Below the pieces are notes generated by a model. It did not search any database and was not told the DNA's origin. It saw only the letters and a program-made list of their open reading frames with translations. A DNA stretch of 64,000 nt, taken from the NCBI GenBank assembly GCA_019775845.1, contig JADQAV010000038.1:602812-666811 (forward strand), given 5' to 3'. Position numbers and translations under genes: made by a program. This DNA comes from Myrmaecium sp. VS I D KN 1. Its lineage: Eukaryota; Ascomycota; Dothideomycetes; Valsariales; Valsariaceae. Every line of letters begins with the position of its first letter. Within the stretch, counting starts at the first letter, position 1. Shown here piece by piece: positions 52,101 to 62,980 of this stretch.

Positions 52101-54274
52101 AAGTATGCTTTGAAGGGAGAGGGCTGCACGTTGAAGGTGCCGCCCAACGCAGCAGAGCCCGGTGCGGACGCTGGAATATTGACGAAGATTTTAAGGTCGC
52201 CAAGGGCATTCGCATACTTGTCACGGGCCTTGACAAGATGCTTATCGGAGAGACCTTCATCGTGTTCACACTGCCCCGGCGAGGTAAGATGCAACGAGAT
52301 GTCGGATGTGTTAGCGATGCCAAGACCTTCGCACACCGCATCCCGCAATGCCACAGCAGTTTCAGCATCAGTGACGTCCACTAAGCGGTAATTCCAACCG
52401 TCCGGCGTAATGAAAACAAACTTCTTTTCTCGTCGCTTGCTCGAGCCGCGATGGCGCTTAGCACTCTCGTTGTGCGATGTTCGCGATGGTGGACGCTCGT
52501 TGAGGGAGGTTTCACTGGAGTTCATTTTCGAGAAGGGCGCATTGAACGGGAAATGTCGCGACACCACAGGGCTGGTCGGTGAATCAAGGCTTGACTCCTC
52601 TGGAGACGGGTGGTTCTCATGGTTCTTCTTGTCTCTTCGCTTCCATTTGTCAAAGAAGCCTCTATGCTGCGTAGTGGCACTCGTCGGGATCTCGCCGCTG
52701 TTGTGACGCTGGGCATTCTCCGGAGGTTGCCGTGTCCCTTCAAGACCATTTCGTCGGCCTTCACCAGTTTTGGCAGACCCGGCATATAAAGGCACGCTGG
52801 ATTCTGAGCTGTTTGTGCGGTTGTGGCTGTAGTACCTGGTCTGACCTCCCGAAAGCCGTGCGGACGTTGTGGCAGGACTGTTTTGGGGGCTCGGTTGATG
52901 GATAGCTTCTCGATGGTTCATGTCGCTAGATGTGTTTGGACTATGTTTCTTCGAGGACACTCCTTCCAGGCTTCTCAAAGCCTTCTCGGTGTACACGTTC
53001 CGGTGACCGTTGTCCAGGAGGTACTCGCTTGGCTGGTTGAGGGTCGGTACGGTGAAGTTACGCTGTGTCGAGAGCCGTTTCGGGTTCGCAGATGAAGGGG
53101 AATTGAAGGACACCGGCAAATGCCGCCCGGGGCTATCATCCTCACCGCCTCCAGCAGTTGTCGGAGTTGACCCATATTCAGGCAGATGCGGCGAATTCTC
53201 CAGGGTCCCTTCGGTCCCTGCACTATGCAGGAACTGCAATGAAGCACGGCGGGTCGGTGCAGCCTTGGCACTGTTTGCATTGCCCGATTCGACGATGGAG
53301 CGGACAAACCTCCTTAGCCTACGGCCTTCCTCACGCTCCCGCTTCTCGTCGTAGGGCGTGCCGCTTGCCTGGCACTGCAACTTCAGCTGCGGGAGCAGAA
53401 CCTCATGGGTCATTGCGACATTTCCCTTGGTTCCGTGACCTTTTCCAATCTCCAGGAACGCGGAGCCGTGCAGATCCAGGGTCTTAAAGGCGTCTTGCCA
53501 GGTGCTGGAGAAGCCGTTATTAGCTAGCCAGCTCAACACGCGGTCCAAAGGCCATTGCAACCCAGCATCTGGGTTTGGAGAGACCGGCGTATTCCCAGCG
53601 GTATCATTTGCTCGAGGAGGATAGATGCCGTTGTGGCCGTGCGTATTGGCCAGAGTTGCGGTGGGCGGGCCTGGGGAGTTGTATTCTTGAGCATCTCGGA
53701 GGTTCATAGCAAGACCTTGTCGACTCGTCTGCGCTCCCGGCAACGCACCATAGCCAGTATGACCCTGCGATTCATCACTTGGCGTAACAGTATGCACATT
53801 GTTCCGTGAGCTATCCACATTGGCCGAATATTCACTGTTCCCACTGAAATATGTCGGTTGGTCTGGATGCGGACGGGAAGGGGTATGTAACGGCGGAATT
53901 CCTACTCCTGGTCCGAAAGACTCGCCGAATGGTATATACGTCGCGGAGGTTAGCGGTGGATCGGCCGGCGGAGGAGGCAAAGAAGGTTGGTAAGGCTGAT
54001 ACGCATTCGGGTTGTAAGGCGCGTACTGGGCCGTGGTTGCAGGCGGAGGTGGGTATGCCGTCCCGCGATTCCAGTAGCCGGTGATCGGGGTTGCCGGAGG
54101 TGCACCGCCTGGGGGTGGAGGTGGTAGTGCCATGCCATGTTGCTGGGCGGATGGCATGCGGGGCGGAGGGGGCGGAAGGGCTATGCCGTGAGCGCCTGGG
54201 GTACTGGCCATTTGCGGCGGAGGCGGAGGGACATATTGCCCTCGGGCAGTATCTGGCTGATATTGACCATGCAT
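49115..54274 (-). CDS. BCK1: MAP kinase kinase kinase of the cell-wall integrity pathway (Bck1)
   Basis: Two exons on the minus strand: 49293-54274 and 49115-49238, 1701 residues. A Pro/Gly-rich N-terminus (PPPPPQMAS, ALPPPPPRM) leads to a SAM-like domain (WPLDRVLSWLANNGF to LLPQLKLQCQ, about 238-301). A Ras-association/ubiquitin-like domain (KKFVFITPDGWNYRLVDV, about 615-675) and a long disordered regulatory region follow. The kinase domain starts at about 1406, with LIGKGTFGRVYLGMN (P-loop), VKQVEVNP (Lys), HRDLKADNILLD (about 1535), DFGISKR, GSVFWMAPEVI and DIWSLGCVVLEMFAG. The last intron joins CFT-I-YSDPSERPTADTLL through the second AG of a CTAGAG acceptor; the first AG would shift the frame. 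Bck1 is activated by protein kinase C and phosphorylates Mkk1/2, which activates the Slt2/MpkA MAP kinase. Confidence 0.93.
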
Positions 54275-56899
54275 GGTAGCCGATTTCCTTCAACAACCGG
54301 ACCTCTCTGCGGCAGGTATCGATTATGGCCAGTAGGGGAATGCGCGCCTCGTTAAGAAGACAATTCGGTTCCGAAATCCGAGCACAGATCTGTGATGGTT
54401 ATGTGGCAGCCAAAAATGCTATGAAAGAAAAGATACTGTAAATGAAAAGGCAGGGGTTGATCAGACGCGCTCGAGAGGAACCACGTCAGCCAGGACGGCG
54501 CGCCGAGTTGTATTGGCAGACAGAATCGTAAGATGACCGAGGAGAAGGGAACTCGAAGATGCTTGACACATTCGAGGGAGAGGCTTGTCTCGCTCGAATC
54601 GTCATATCCGGTCAACTGGAGAAGAAGAAGACGGGTTTGGCTTCAATGTTGTCGAGGGGTCCAATTCCCAACCCTTTACCTTATGACGCTACAGCAAGAT
54701 TCCTCCCTACGGTCACTATCGCAGGGCAGTGTGCCGGGGACTACCAGTTGCGACACCAGCGTCGCGAGAAGGCCTGCCTTCTCGAACCAGAGCGCGAGCA
54801 CCACGACGTCGTCGAAGTGACCCTGTGCAATCCGGGTGGACGGCGCAAACACACCCCCTCAGTATGGATCGGGACGGCAGCAGGACAGACGACGGAGCCC
54901 TCGAGGGAGGGAGGAGGCCGCGGCCCTGGACGGCAACAGAGGCAGGAGAGGATGCTGGAGGGCTGATATAGATCGGAAATGACGGCGGTTCTTTTTTTGG
55001 CCGTGCTAGGCCAGGCCGGTGGTGGTGAGGGGGGAACAGGCAGGGCAACGATGACAGCTACTCCTCACAAGGGACGGGGTGCAGGGCCTGACGGACGACG
55101 GGAGACGACGCGACCGGCCAAGGGCACGCCGCGACTCGTGGTGAAACAGCGGGGAGAAGGCCGATGGAGCGGTCTCGAGTCGGTCGGGGACGGGACGGCT
55201 ATAGGAAGAAGTCGGAGGGAGCAGGGCTGGGTAGGTTGGACTTCCTGTACAATAGGGAGAGAGCGTAGGTGGAGCGCACGACAGGGAGGGAACGGAAAAA
55301 TGTCTGGCGAGCCCAGCCGGCACTGGAGCACTGGAGGGCAGCGTTCGAGGTGTCCACCAGGTGCCACAGGAGCAGCTTTCTCTCAAGGGGCCACGATCCG
55401 CGACCCGAATCCAGGGCCAAAAACGGTTGGCAAGGCCGGTCGCGTCGAAACGTTCGATGAGCGGGAACGTGCGCGCCGGGTTGGCCTGATAAAGGCTTGG
55501 TGCACTGCAGACATTGAAGAGAACGACGATGCGAGAATGATGGGGCGCCAGGGCAACAACGACGAGAGGACGTTGGTTGGGCTGGGAAGCGAACAATTAA
55601 AAATGTCACCTCACCAGACCATGATCAGAGAGCTCCATAGCACACAGCGTTTCGCAACGTCTGATGTTCCAATCTTCCGTTGCATGCTATCCTTTTTTAT
55701 CTTCATTTAGATTTTTTTTTTCTTTCTCTGCTTCCGCCTCATAGGTCCTTTTTTTCCTCATCCGAATCCCGCGGCAGCGAAGTGATGTGACATTCAGTCC
55801 ACTGCTAGTTGACGATGATAGATAGGTACGTGCACAGATGAAGCATCATTTGCCTCCGATGTGAGATGTAAATGTGGGAATTGACGAGATAATTCGTCCA
55901 CTAAGAACTGTAAGATGCCTAGTGTGAGTGGGTGCGTGTCTGGGTACAAGGTAGCAGCGATGTTATGGATGTGATGTAGGAGTTTATGTGATCTCGTAGG
56001 AGTTGTAAATACTGTATGTAGCTATGGAGCCTGAGATTCGGTGTAGAGAAATTCTGCAACTCAGGGACAGCGGCCCTTCCGGACACGACACATCACTTGT
56101 GGTGGATCAAGCATCCATACAACGATCAAATCATCTATACCCACACATCGCCATCGTCCATGGATGGCATGTGGAGGTTAGGTGTGGCGCAGTCAAGGAA
56201 GAATGTGAGGGGATTTGATTTTCGTGAGTGGCAGAACTCTGGTTGCTCACACAGGGCATCTGCGCCGTCCCGTACCGGCCCTTCTCCTGCACATCGGCAC
56301 GGCACCGGGCGGCGGTTCCACCGAGCGAGCCGGCTGGGCATGCCGCATGGGACTGGCAGGCGGCAGCAGGCGGCGGGCAGGGCGGTGGCAGCGAGAGGGA
56401 GGGGCGGCCGGGGGCACTCGGAAGCTCTACGGGATTGACTAAGCTGCACCCGGCTACAGACCGTCGTCGGATCGGCCGTCAGAAACTCGGGCTGGACGGG
56501 CGAGGGCCGGGCGATGGACGGGTAATTGCGGACGTCAATGATGCGGTCGATAAGGTTGAGGTTCACTATTATGTGGCCAGCCCAGGGTCCTCGTCGCACC
56601 GTGTTTTTCGGCGAGACAGCCGGAGGGGGTGCTCGTACGGAGTTTTCACCGTAGCGACCGGTAAGGTACAGAAGCTGTTGGACTCCTTGCTTGTGCGGCC
56701 ATTCTCGACCGCATGGAGGAGTGGTAGGTAAGTATGATGTCGGATACGGATACATACAGAGAGTGTTCGTAGCTAAAGGAAACTGTAGGCTGTAATTTAC
56801 CTGCTTCAACAAGGCTAGCAGTCAAAGCGGTCGGCGGAAGGCGGTTGGTGGTTAGGTAGGAGTGGTAGGTTGTTTGATGGTGGTGCTGGTCCCTACCTA

Positions 56900-56923
56900 G
56901 TGGTGGTGGTGGTGGTGGTGGTG
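56900..56923 (+). repeat. (GGT)n microsatellite
   Basis: Eight tandem GGT/TGG triplets upstream of the pyruvate decarboxylase promoter. Confidence 0.85.
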
Positions 56924-57071
56924 TCCTCACCCCAAACCCACCCAAGCTCGGTCAGGTCATGTTGGCTGATAGCTCAGCTTCGTCATTTTTCGCGGACCTG
57001 GCCCAGCCCGGCGCAAGGCAGAGCGTGGATGCGGGTGGTGTACACGCCTATGCATCCGCCTACCTCGACCG

Positions 57072-57079
57072 TATATAAG
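57072..57079 (+). promoter_or_regulatory. TATA box of the pyruvate decarboxylase gene
   Basis: TATATAAG lies 161 bases upstream of the ATG at 57240 and is followed by an almost pure C/T/A leader, typical of highly expressed fungal glycolytic or fermentative genes. Confidence 0.65.
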
Positions 57080-57239
57080 ATTTCCATCGCCATCCTCCCT
57101 CCCCATCTATTTCTGACCTTATCCTCTCATCACTCCTCCTCACAAATCACCTCTCCCATCCAATCCCACCCACCTCCCCTCAGGTGTACTACCTACCCCT
57201 CCTAGTACCCCTCCTCCCATCACACATCAACCCTTCACA

Positions 57240-59047
57240 ATGTCCAACGGCAACGACCTCGTCACCGCTTCGCTCCAGAAGCCCATGGACGTTGCGGAGT
57301 ACCTCTTCCGCCGTCTGCAGCAGGTCGGCGTCGAGTCCATCCACGGTCTTCCCGGCGATTATGTTAGTACCTGCATCACCATCCCAACCCTCCCAGCCTT
57401 CCCCTCCACACAAAGAATAGCCGACTGACCTCTTGCCACCAACAGAACCTCGTCGCCCTCGACTACGTCGCCAAGCTTGGCCTCCACTGGGTCGGCAACG
57501 TCAACGAGCTCAACGCTGGTTACGCCGCCGATGGATATGCCCGTGTGAAGGGTATCTCCGCCATGGTCACCACCTTCGGTGTCGGTGAGCTCTCTGCCGT
57601 CAACGCCATCGCCGGTGCCTTCTCCGAATACGTCCCCATCGTCCACATCGTCGGTTACCCCCACACCGCCTCCCAGAAGAACGGCATGCTTCTCCACCAC
57701 ACTCTCGGCAACGGTGACTTCAACGTCTTCAAGAACATCTCCAGCGAGATCTCTTGCAACGTTGCCATGCTCAACGATGCCAACAACGCCGCCACCCTCA
57801 TCGATAACGCCATTCGCGAGTGCTACATCAAGTCTCGCCCCGTCTACATTGCTCTCCCCACCGACGTCGTCCAGAAGAAGATTGAGGGTGCCCGTCTCGA
57901 GACTCCTCTCGACCTTGAGTTCCCTCCCAACGATGCTGAGAGGGAAGACTACGTCGTCGACGTGATCCTGAAGTCCCTTCACGCCGCCAAGAACCCCGTC
58001 ATCCTCGTTGACGCTTGTGCTATCCGTCACAGGGCTCTCAAGGAGACCGACGCTCTCGTCAGGAAGTCTGGCATCCCCACCTTCGTCGCCCCCATGGGTA
58101 AGGGTGCTGTCGATGAGACCCTCCCCAACTACGGCGGTGTCTACGCCGGTAACGGCTCCAACGCTGGCGTTCAGGAGCGCGTTGAGTCGGCCGACCTTGT
58201 CCTCTCCATCGGTGCCATCAAGTCCGACTTCAACACCACCGGTTTCACCTTCCGCACCAACCAGCTCGCCACCATCGACTTCCACTCCTACATGGTGCGT
58301 GTGCGCTACTCCGAGTACCCTGGTATCCGCATGAACGGTGTCCTCCGGAAGGTCACCGAGCGCATGGGCCAGCTTTCCATCCAGCCTGGTCCCATCCCCT
58401 CCAACAAGATCCCCGACGCCGAAGTCAACACCACCGACCCCACAATCACCCAGGCCTGGCTCTGGCCCCGTCTTGGCCAGTGGCTCCGTGAGGGCGACAT
58501 CGTCATCACCGAGACTGGTACCGCCAACTTCGGTATCTGGGAAACCCGCTTCCCTCGCGGCGTCACCGGTATCTCTCAGGTCCTTTGGGGTTCCATTGGT
58601 TACGCTACCGGTGCTGCCCAGGGTGCTGCCCTCGCCGCCAAGGAGCTTGGCCGTCCCCGCACCATCCTCTTCACTGGTGACGGTTCCTTCCAGCTGACCG
58701 CCCAGGAGGTCTCCACCATGCTCCGCAACAACCTCAACCCCATCATCTTCGTCATCTGCAACAACGGTTACACCATCGAGCGTTTCATCCACGGCTGGAA
58801 GGACGAGTACAACGACGTCCAGGAGTGGAGGTACAAGGAGCTCCCGCTCGCCTTCGGCGCCAAGCCCGAGCAGATCCAGACCTACACGATCAAGACCAAG
58901 GAGGAGCTCAACACGCTCTTCAAGAACGAGAGCTTCAACCAGAGCGAGCAGCTCCGCTTCGTCGAGCTCGTCATGCCTTGGGACGACGCCCCGGTTGCTC
59001 TCCAGAAGACCTGCCAGGCCGCCGCCGAGAGGAACGCTGCTTTGTAA
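57240..59047 (+). CDS. PDC1: Pyruvate decarboxylase
   Basis: Two exons, 57240-57362 and 57446-59047 (574 residues). The first exon ends HGLPGDY and the second begins [18 protein letters not shown], a usual site for this family. Visible motifs are the cofactor-activating Glu in [19 protein letters not shown], the active-site histidine pair in [12 protein letters not shown], and the thiamine-diphosphate motif [19 protein letters not shown] with ICNNGYTIE. The enzyme converts pyruvate to acetaldehyde and CO2 in the cytosol, as the first step of ethanol fermentation. Codon use is strongly biased to C-ending codons, with very few A-ending codons, the mark of high expression. The symbol follows yeast usage; paralogues cannot be excluded. 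It converges on GPI1. Confidence 0.95.
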
Positions 59048-60231
59048 GCGTCTGCATTTGATATTACGGTCTCAAAAAAAAAGCGGAACGAAGAATCTTC
59101 TTGATATCTCTATAGACTTTGGATACGGATTCCGCTTTTTGGTTCCCATTGGGTTTTTTGTATTGGCGACAATGTTTTAGGAGATTCTCCCCTTGGTTTT
59201 TTGTTTCAATATTAATTTCCTCTTTCTCTTTTTCACTTGCTACATTATCATGAGACGCATGAATGGGTATGACATAAATCTCCTATCTATATAGAAAGGG
59301 ACAGAAAAAACCTTTACCTTTTGATTCTACAAAAATCAAATCTCTTTCAAAATCTTTTTTTACCTTAAAAAAAGCCAGCATCAAATAATTTGGATTGTCC
59401 GAGCCACCTTGCGGAGATCATGATAAAATAAAAGGTGACGTGAGGAGGGGCCGATGATATGGAAGTGGGGTCCGACCGGTGGCGGCGGCGGCGGCGGGGC
59501 TTTTCGGCTTCTTTTTTCTATGCATTCTTTCCGCAGGTCACCTACTCCTAGGTGGGACACCGAAGCGGATCTGATAAGGAAAACCTGCCCCCCCCCCCCC
59601 CCTCTCCTCTAGAGGAAAACTGCTGCGGAAAAAAATCTGATCCCTGCCCTCTCCGCTCCGTGCCTTGGAGCTTTTGTGAAAAAAAGCTTGGATCCTTGCT
59701 TGGTGGTTTCGGAGGGCGATTGGAGGGGGGTTTTACTTTTTTTTCTTCTTATCGCCGATCTGATTACGAGCACACGGACACAATCTCCGTTGTTGGTCCG
59801 AGGGGTGGGCGAGGGGGTAGGGTATGGCGGCAGGTGCAGGCGCAGCGGCAGTATCAGCGGTAGCAGCCTTTACTTTTGCCATGTTTTCCTTTGATAGGAG
59901 TACATACGGTAGTAATGGGGAAAGAATCAGCGGTAGGTTTGATTCGAATGAGGGGGATGTGTATCAGATAGAAAGAAAACAGAATGAAAAACATAAAGTG
60001 GAAATTAGGAATATATATAAAGATAGTACATGTATCTATATTGATAAAAGGCTTCAAACCGTGATAAACACCCAACGTGACAAAAGCGAGACGAGATCCA
60101 TTCAGTTTATTTATGCATTGATGCTACTTCATGCAGTCAAACTAAAATCAATATATATAATCGTATACCATACAATATGTACAATCCATTACATCCACCA
60201 ACCCCTTCCCTCAAAACCACAGCACAGCACA
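59048..60231. other. Convergent 3' region PDC / GPI1 with homopolymer runs
   Basis: 1184 bases containing a 15-base C run (59588-59602), a GGC triplet run near 59479-59497, several A and T runs of 6-9 bases, and AT-rich sequence near 59270-59400 and 60000-60180. A long frame crossing 59824-60639 has no protein-like features and runs antisense into GPI1. Confidence 0.45.
59588..59602 (+). repeat. Poly-C tract
   Basis: Fifteen consecutive C bases; its exact length is a likely place for sequencing error or strain variation. Confidence 0.8.
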
Positions 60232-62555
60232 TCACCTCCGCCTCCTCTCCCCCAACGCACCCACAACCCCCCTCTTCCCTCCAGCACCATACTGCGCATA
60301 CCCAAACCCATTAACAGCCACGCCATCGTCGCGCTCCGCCTCGCCGCTCTTCTCGGTCAGGCGATTCCAGAGCTCGACGACGCCGGCGCGCTGCGCGGGC
60401 AACATGCTGTACTGCAGGCTGTACAGGTTCTTCCGATGGATCGGGGGCACGAACTGGCCGGTCACGAGGCAGAGGAACACCCCCGCGGAGACGTAGTGCT
60501 TGGAGATGCGGTTGCCGAGCTGGAAGTACTCGTTGAACATGGCGCGGAGGGGGAGGGGGATGGACTAAGTGCTGAATGTCAGATTTGCCGTTCGGAGACT
60601 GGGAGATGGAGGAAAGATGTTACCTTGAGGACGATGTAGGAGGTCGGTGCGGGGGAGCCCGGGTGTGGAGGCGGCAGGTGCGGAGAGTGGGCGTACTGGA
60701 GATCGAAGCGGATGCCGCCGGGCAAGCGTCGGGAGTCCTTGACGCGGAGCATGAGCGCGAACAGCGGGAAATGATTCAAACACGCGAGCAGGGTATCGAG
60801 AACTGCTTTCAAAAGGATGATGGCCATCCGTGCCGAGGCAAAGGTGAGATAGAAGACGAAGACGGTCGGGATGAGGAAGAAAAGGAGAGTGAAGAGGACG
60901 GTCCCGAGGAGGAGCTGGTCCAGATCGTAGTCGCAGGAGTCAATGCGATTGCGAAGGACGTTGCGTTTCTTGCCGCGGAAGAGGTGGAAAAGCGAGATGA
61001 TGATGGTGAGCTGCCAGTTCCAGATGCGAGCGGAAGCTACATAGAAGGAGTATATGTGGAGAGTAAGCAACGAGACGAGGTCGGAGAACAGCGCGATGGG
61101 CAAGCTCGCTCCGGCAAAGCTGGAGAAACCGATGAAATAAATGATCTTTGGAAGGAGAGGTCGCAGAGCTGCCGTGTAGTCTGCGCGGAGTTAGTACGAG
61201 CGCTCACATATAGTCCTTGAGGGTGAGAAACAAACCTTCCCAATGATCGATGACCCAAAGGAACAGATCCCCCAGAAACTCAGCCAGCTCCGTGTTCAAC
61301 TTCAGCCCTCCAGGCCACTGCATCAGCCACTTGATCATTTGACTCAGTCCTTCCAGAGACCAGGAGCAAAATATATGGTCCACTTGCCCTGCGACAAAAT
61401 TGGCATTTTCGATGATGTACGATCCCAAGGCGATCCCGATGATCACATCATTTGCAACAAGCCACAAGCTGTTGTAAAATCGTATGTACTCCGGATGGCT
61501 ATTCGTAATACTTTCCCAGTTGCCTTTGCGCTTGCGAAGTGTGAGGTACTGTATCGGCCAGTAGCAGAACTGCTGTAAGCGAATGTCTACTTGCTGTGCA
61601 GTGGCCGATATATCTTTGAGCGCAGCTGCATCCTCGGTCGCCCGCCAGTCTAGAAGGATTAGGAGGATCTCCGCCGCCATGCGATGCAAGATAAGTCCTA
61701 TGACGAACAATCGGGCAATAACCGGGTACACCCATACTGTTAGGACATGTCGAAGCCCGATACGTGTATAGTCCCACAGATCATTGGCTGACTCTACAAC
61801 ACGTTCACTAACGCTGAGAGACCTTTTCGCGCGAGTGCCTATCAGACCGATATTCTTCTGAAGGAGGTCATTGATCTCCATAGAACAGTTGATCTGATCG
61901 ATGATCTGTGGTAATGCCAACTCTTTCTGCGTTGGGGGTCGCAGGATTACTGTGTGCTGCTTGAGCTTCTCCACCAGCTGCCGTTTTTGCTGCCTCTCCA
62001 GCTCCTCCTCCTTGTCGATGCCATCTAAGGGCGGGATACCTCTACCAGCGCGGTCGGATTTGTCGCCGAGGGCCAGAGATATCGGTTTCAGAGACACGTA
62101 CTGCATGCGCGTAGGATTCGGACGGTCGTAAAGGATGACTTGCACATGTAGGCGCGCATCATTCGGGCAGAGTAAACGGGGGAACTTCGAATTGCCGTCG
62201 GTATAGGCCACGATAAGACCTGAACTAGACTTCTGGACGGCGCTGGGAGGATTGACCGTTCCAAGGGCCAGTAGTGTGTGGTGTCCGCAGCGCTCAAATA
62301 TGCTGATCACTGGATGTGGACTGTTCCGGTAGAGCGTCCCGACCTTCAAGGCATTTTCCACGTTTCGAAGCTGCCGCCATCAGTATGGCTTAGATATGTT
62401 CGGGACGGCAAAGCGCATACCTCCACGTCTCCGAGGACCGCGACCACGAACAGGTCATATTCCGAGTTTTTCCAACCCACCAGCACCCCGGACTGTGAAC
62501 CCGAAAGGGCATCTGAGGGCCAGAATATCCTCATCAACCCATTGTTCGTGAACAT
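60232..62555 (-). CDS. GPI1: GPI-GlcNAc transferase subunit Gpi1 (PIG-Q)
   Basis: Four exons on the minus strand: 62421-62555, 61236-62370, 60624-61180 and 60232-60564 (719 residues). The protein starts MFTNNGLMRIFWPSDALSG and continues GVLVGWKNSEYDLFVVAVL, as in fungal Gpi1. The Gpi1 domain includes QWPGGLKLNTELAEFLGDLF, LTLHIYSFYVASARIW and RGKKRNVLRNRIDSCDYDLD (compare [21 protein letters not shown] in human PIGQ). Several membrane segments are present. Intron 2 was placed at a GTTTGT donor with a TACTAAC branch 16 bases before its acceptor, giving HWEDYTAALRPLLPKIIYFIG; reading through instead hits a stop. Gpi1 is part of the ER complex that starts GPI-anchor synthesis by moving GlcNAc to phosphatidylinositol. 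The frame stays open upstream to 62705, so the start could lie further out. Confidence 0.92.
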
Positions 62556-62640
62556 ATCAACATGCTGCGCGCGCCTAGAACGATCCGCGACGCTTGAGTT
62601 GTTCGCGAGCGGAAATACCTCCGCTGCCGGCGCGAGGATG

Positions 62641-62980
62641 CTAGATCGCCAAGTCAGTCCTCCGTGGGGGTAGTGATGCACATGCGACGTCGGGTACACT
62701 GACAAGGTCCGCCTCTTCTGCGGCGATGTGGTATATCGGGATTATGAAGAGGAAGAAGAACACGGAGAGGATGCCGAAGCCGGTGGCCGTACGTGTCTAG
62801 GGCAAGGGTGGTGTTAGCAATGCAGGGCCTCGGAGGCCGTCGGCGGCGTGGAACACCTACTACAACACCGTGGTCCCAAGCAAAAATTGCAAGCTCATAT
62901 AGTCGTGTGACGAGGTCCCAGCGCGCGGTGATGTAGCCAGCGACGAAGATGCCCAGAGTGAGGATAGAGAATGGGTGCAT
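62641..62980 (-). CDS. Small two-segment membrane protein
   Basis: Proposed exons on the minus strand 62861-62980 and 62641-62796 (91 residues). Exon 1 encodes MHPFSILTLGIFVAGYITAR, then WDLVTRLYELAIFAWDHGVV. Exon 2 continues TRTATGFGILSVFFFLFIIP, then IYHIAAEEADLV and a less convincing tail ending in TDLAI. The donor GTAGGT and acceptor CCCTAG are good and phase 0 is kept. Two hydrophobic helices separated by a charged loop suggest a small organelle membrane protein; I recognise no named family. The tail after EEADLV may be wrong: a GTCAGT or GTGTAC donor lies exactly there. The stop lies only 85 bases before the GPI1 ATG on the same strand. Confidence 0.55.

Larger units (their letters stand above)
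54275..57239. promoter_or_regulatory. Long divergent intergenic region BCK1 / PDC
   Basis: 2965 bases with no supported gene. It contains a TATA box (57072-57079) and a pyrimidine-rich leader for the pyruvate decarboxylase gene, a (GGT)n microsatellite at 56900-56923, and T-runs near 55710-55720. Several frames up to 243 codons on both strands have Arg/Gly-biased composition without motifs. It could carry long regulatory sequence or a non-coding RNA. Confidence 0.45.

Noticed and set aside
54979-55710. 243-codon + frame upstream of PDC
   Set aside because: Arg/Gly-rich, no motifs, competing frames on both strands of similar length; likely chance in GC-rich non-coding DNA.
57359-58792. 477-codon frame antisense to pyruvate decarboxylase
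   Set aside because: Shadow of a gene with strong codon bias; no start context and no domain features.
59824-60639. 271-codon + frame between PDC and GPI1
   Set aside because: Runs through AT-rich 3' sequence and antisense into the last GPI1 exons; abrupt composition change inside and no motif.
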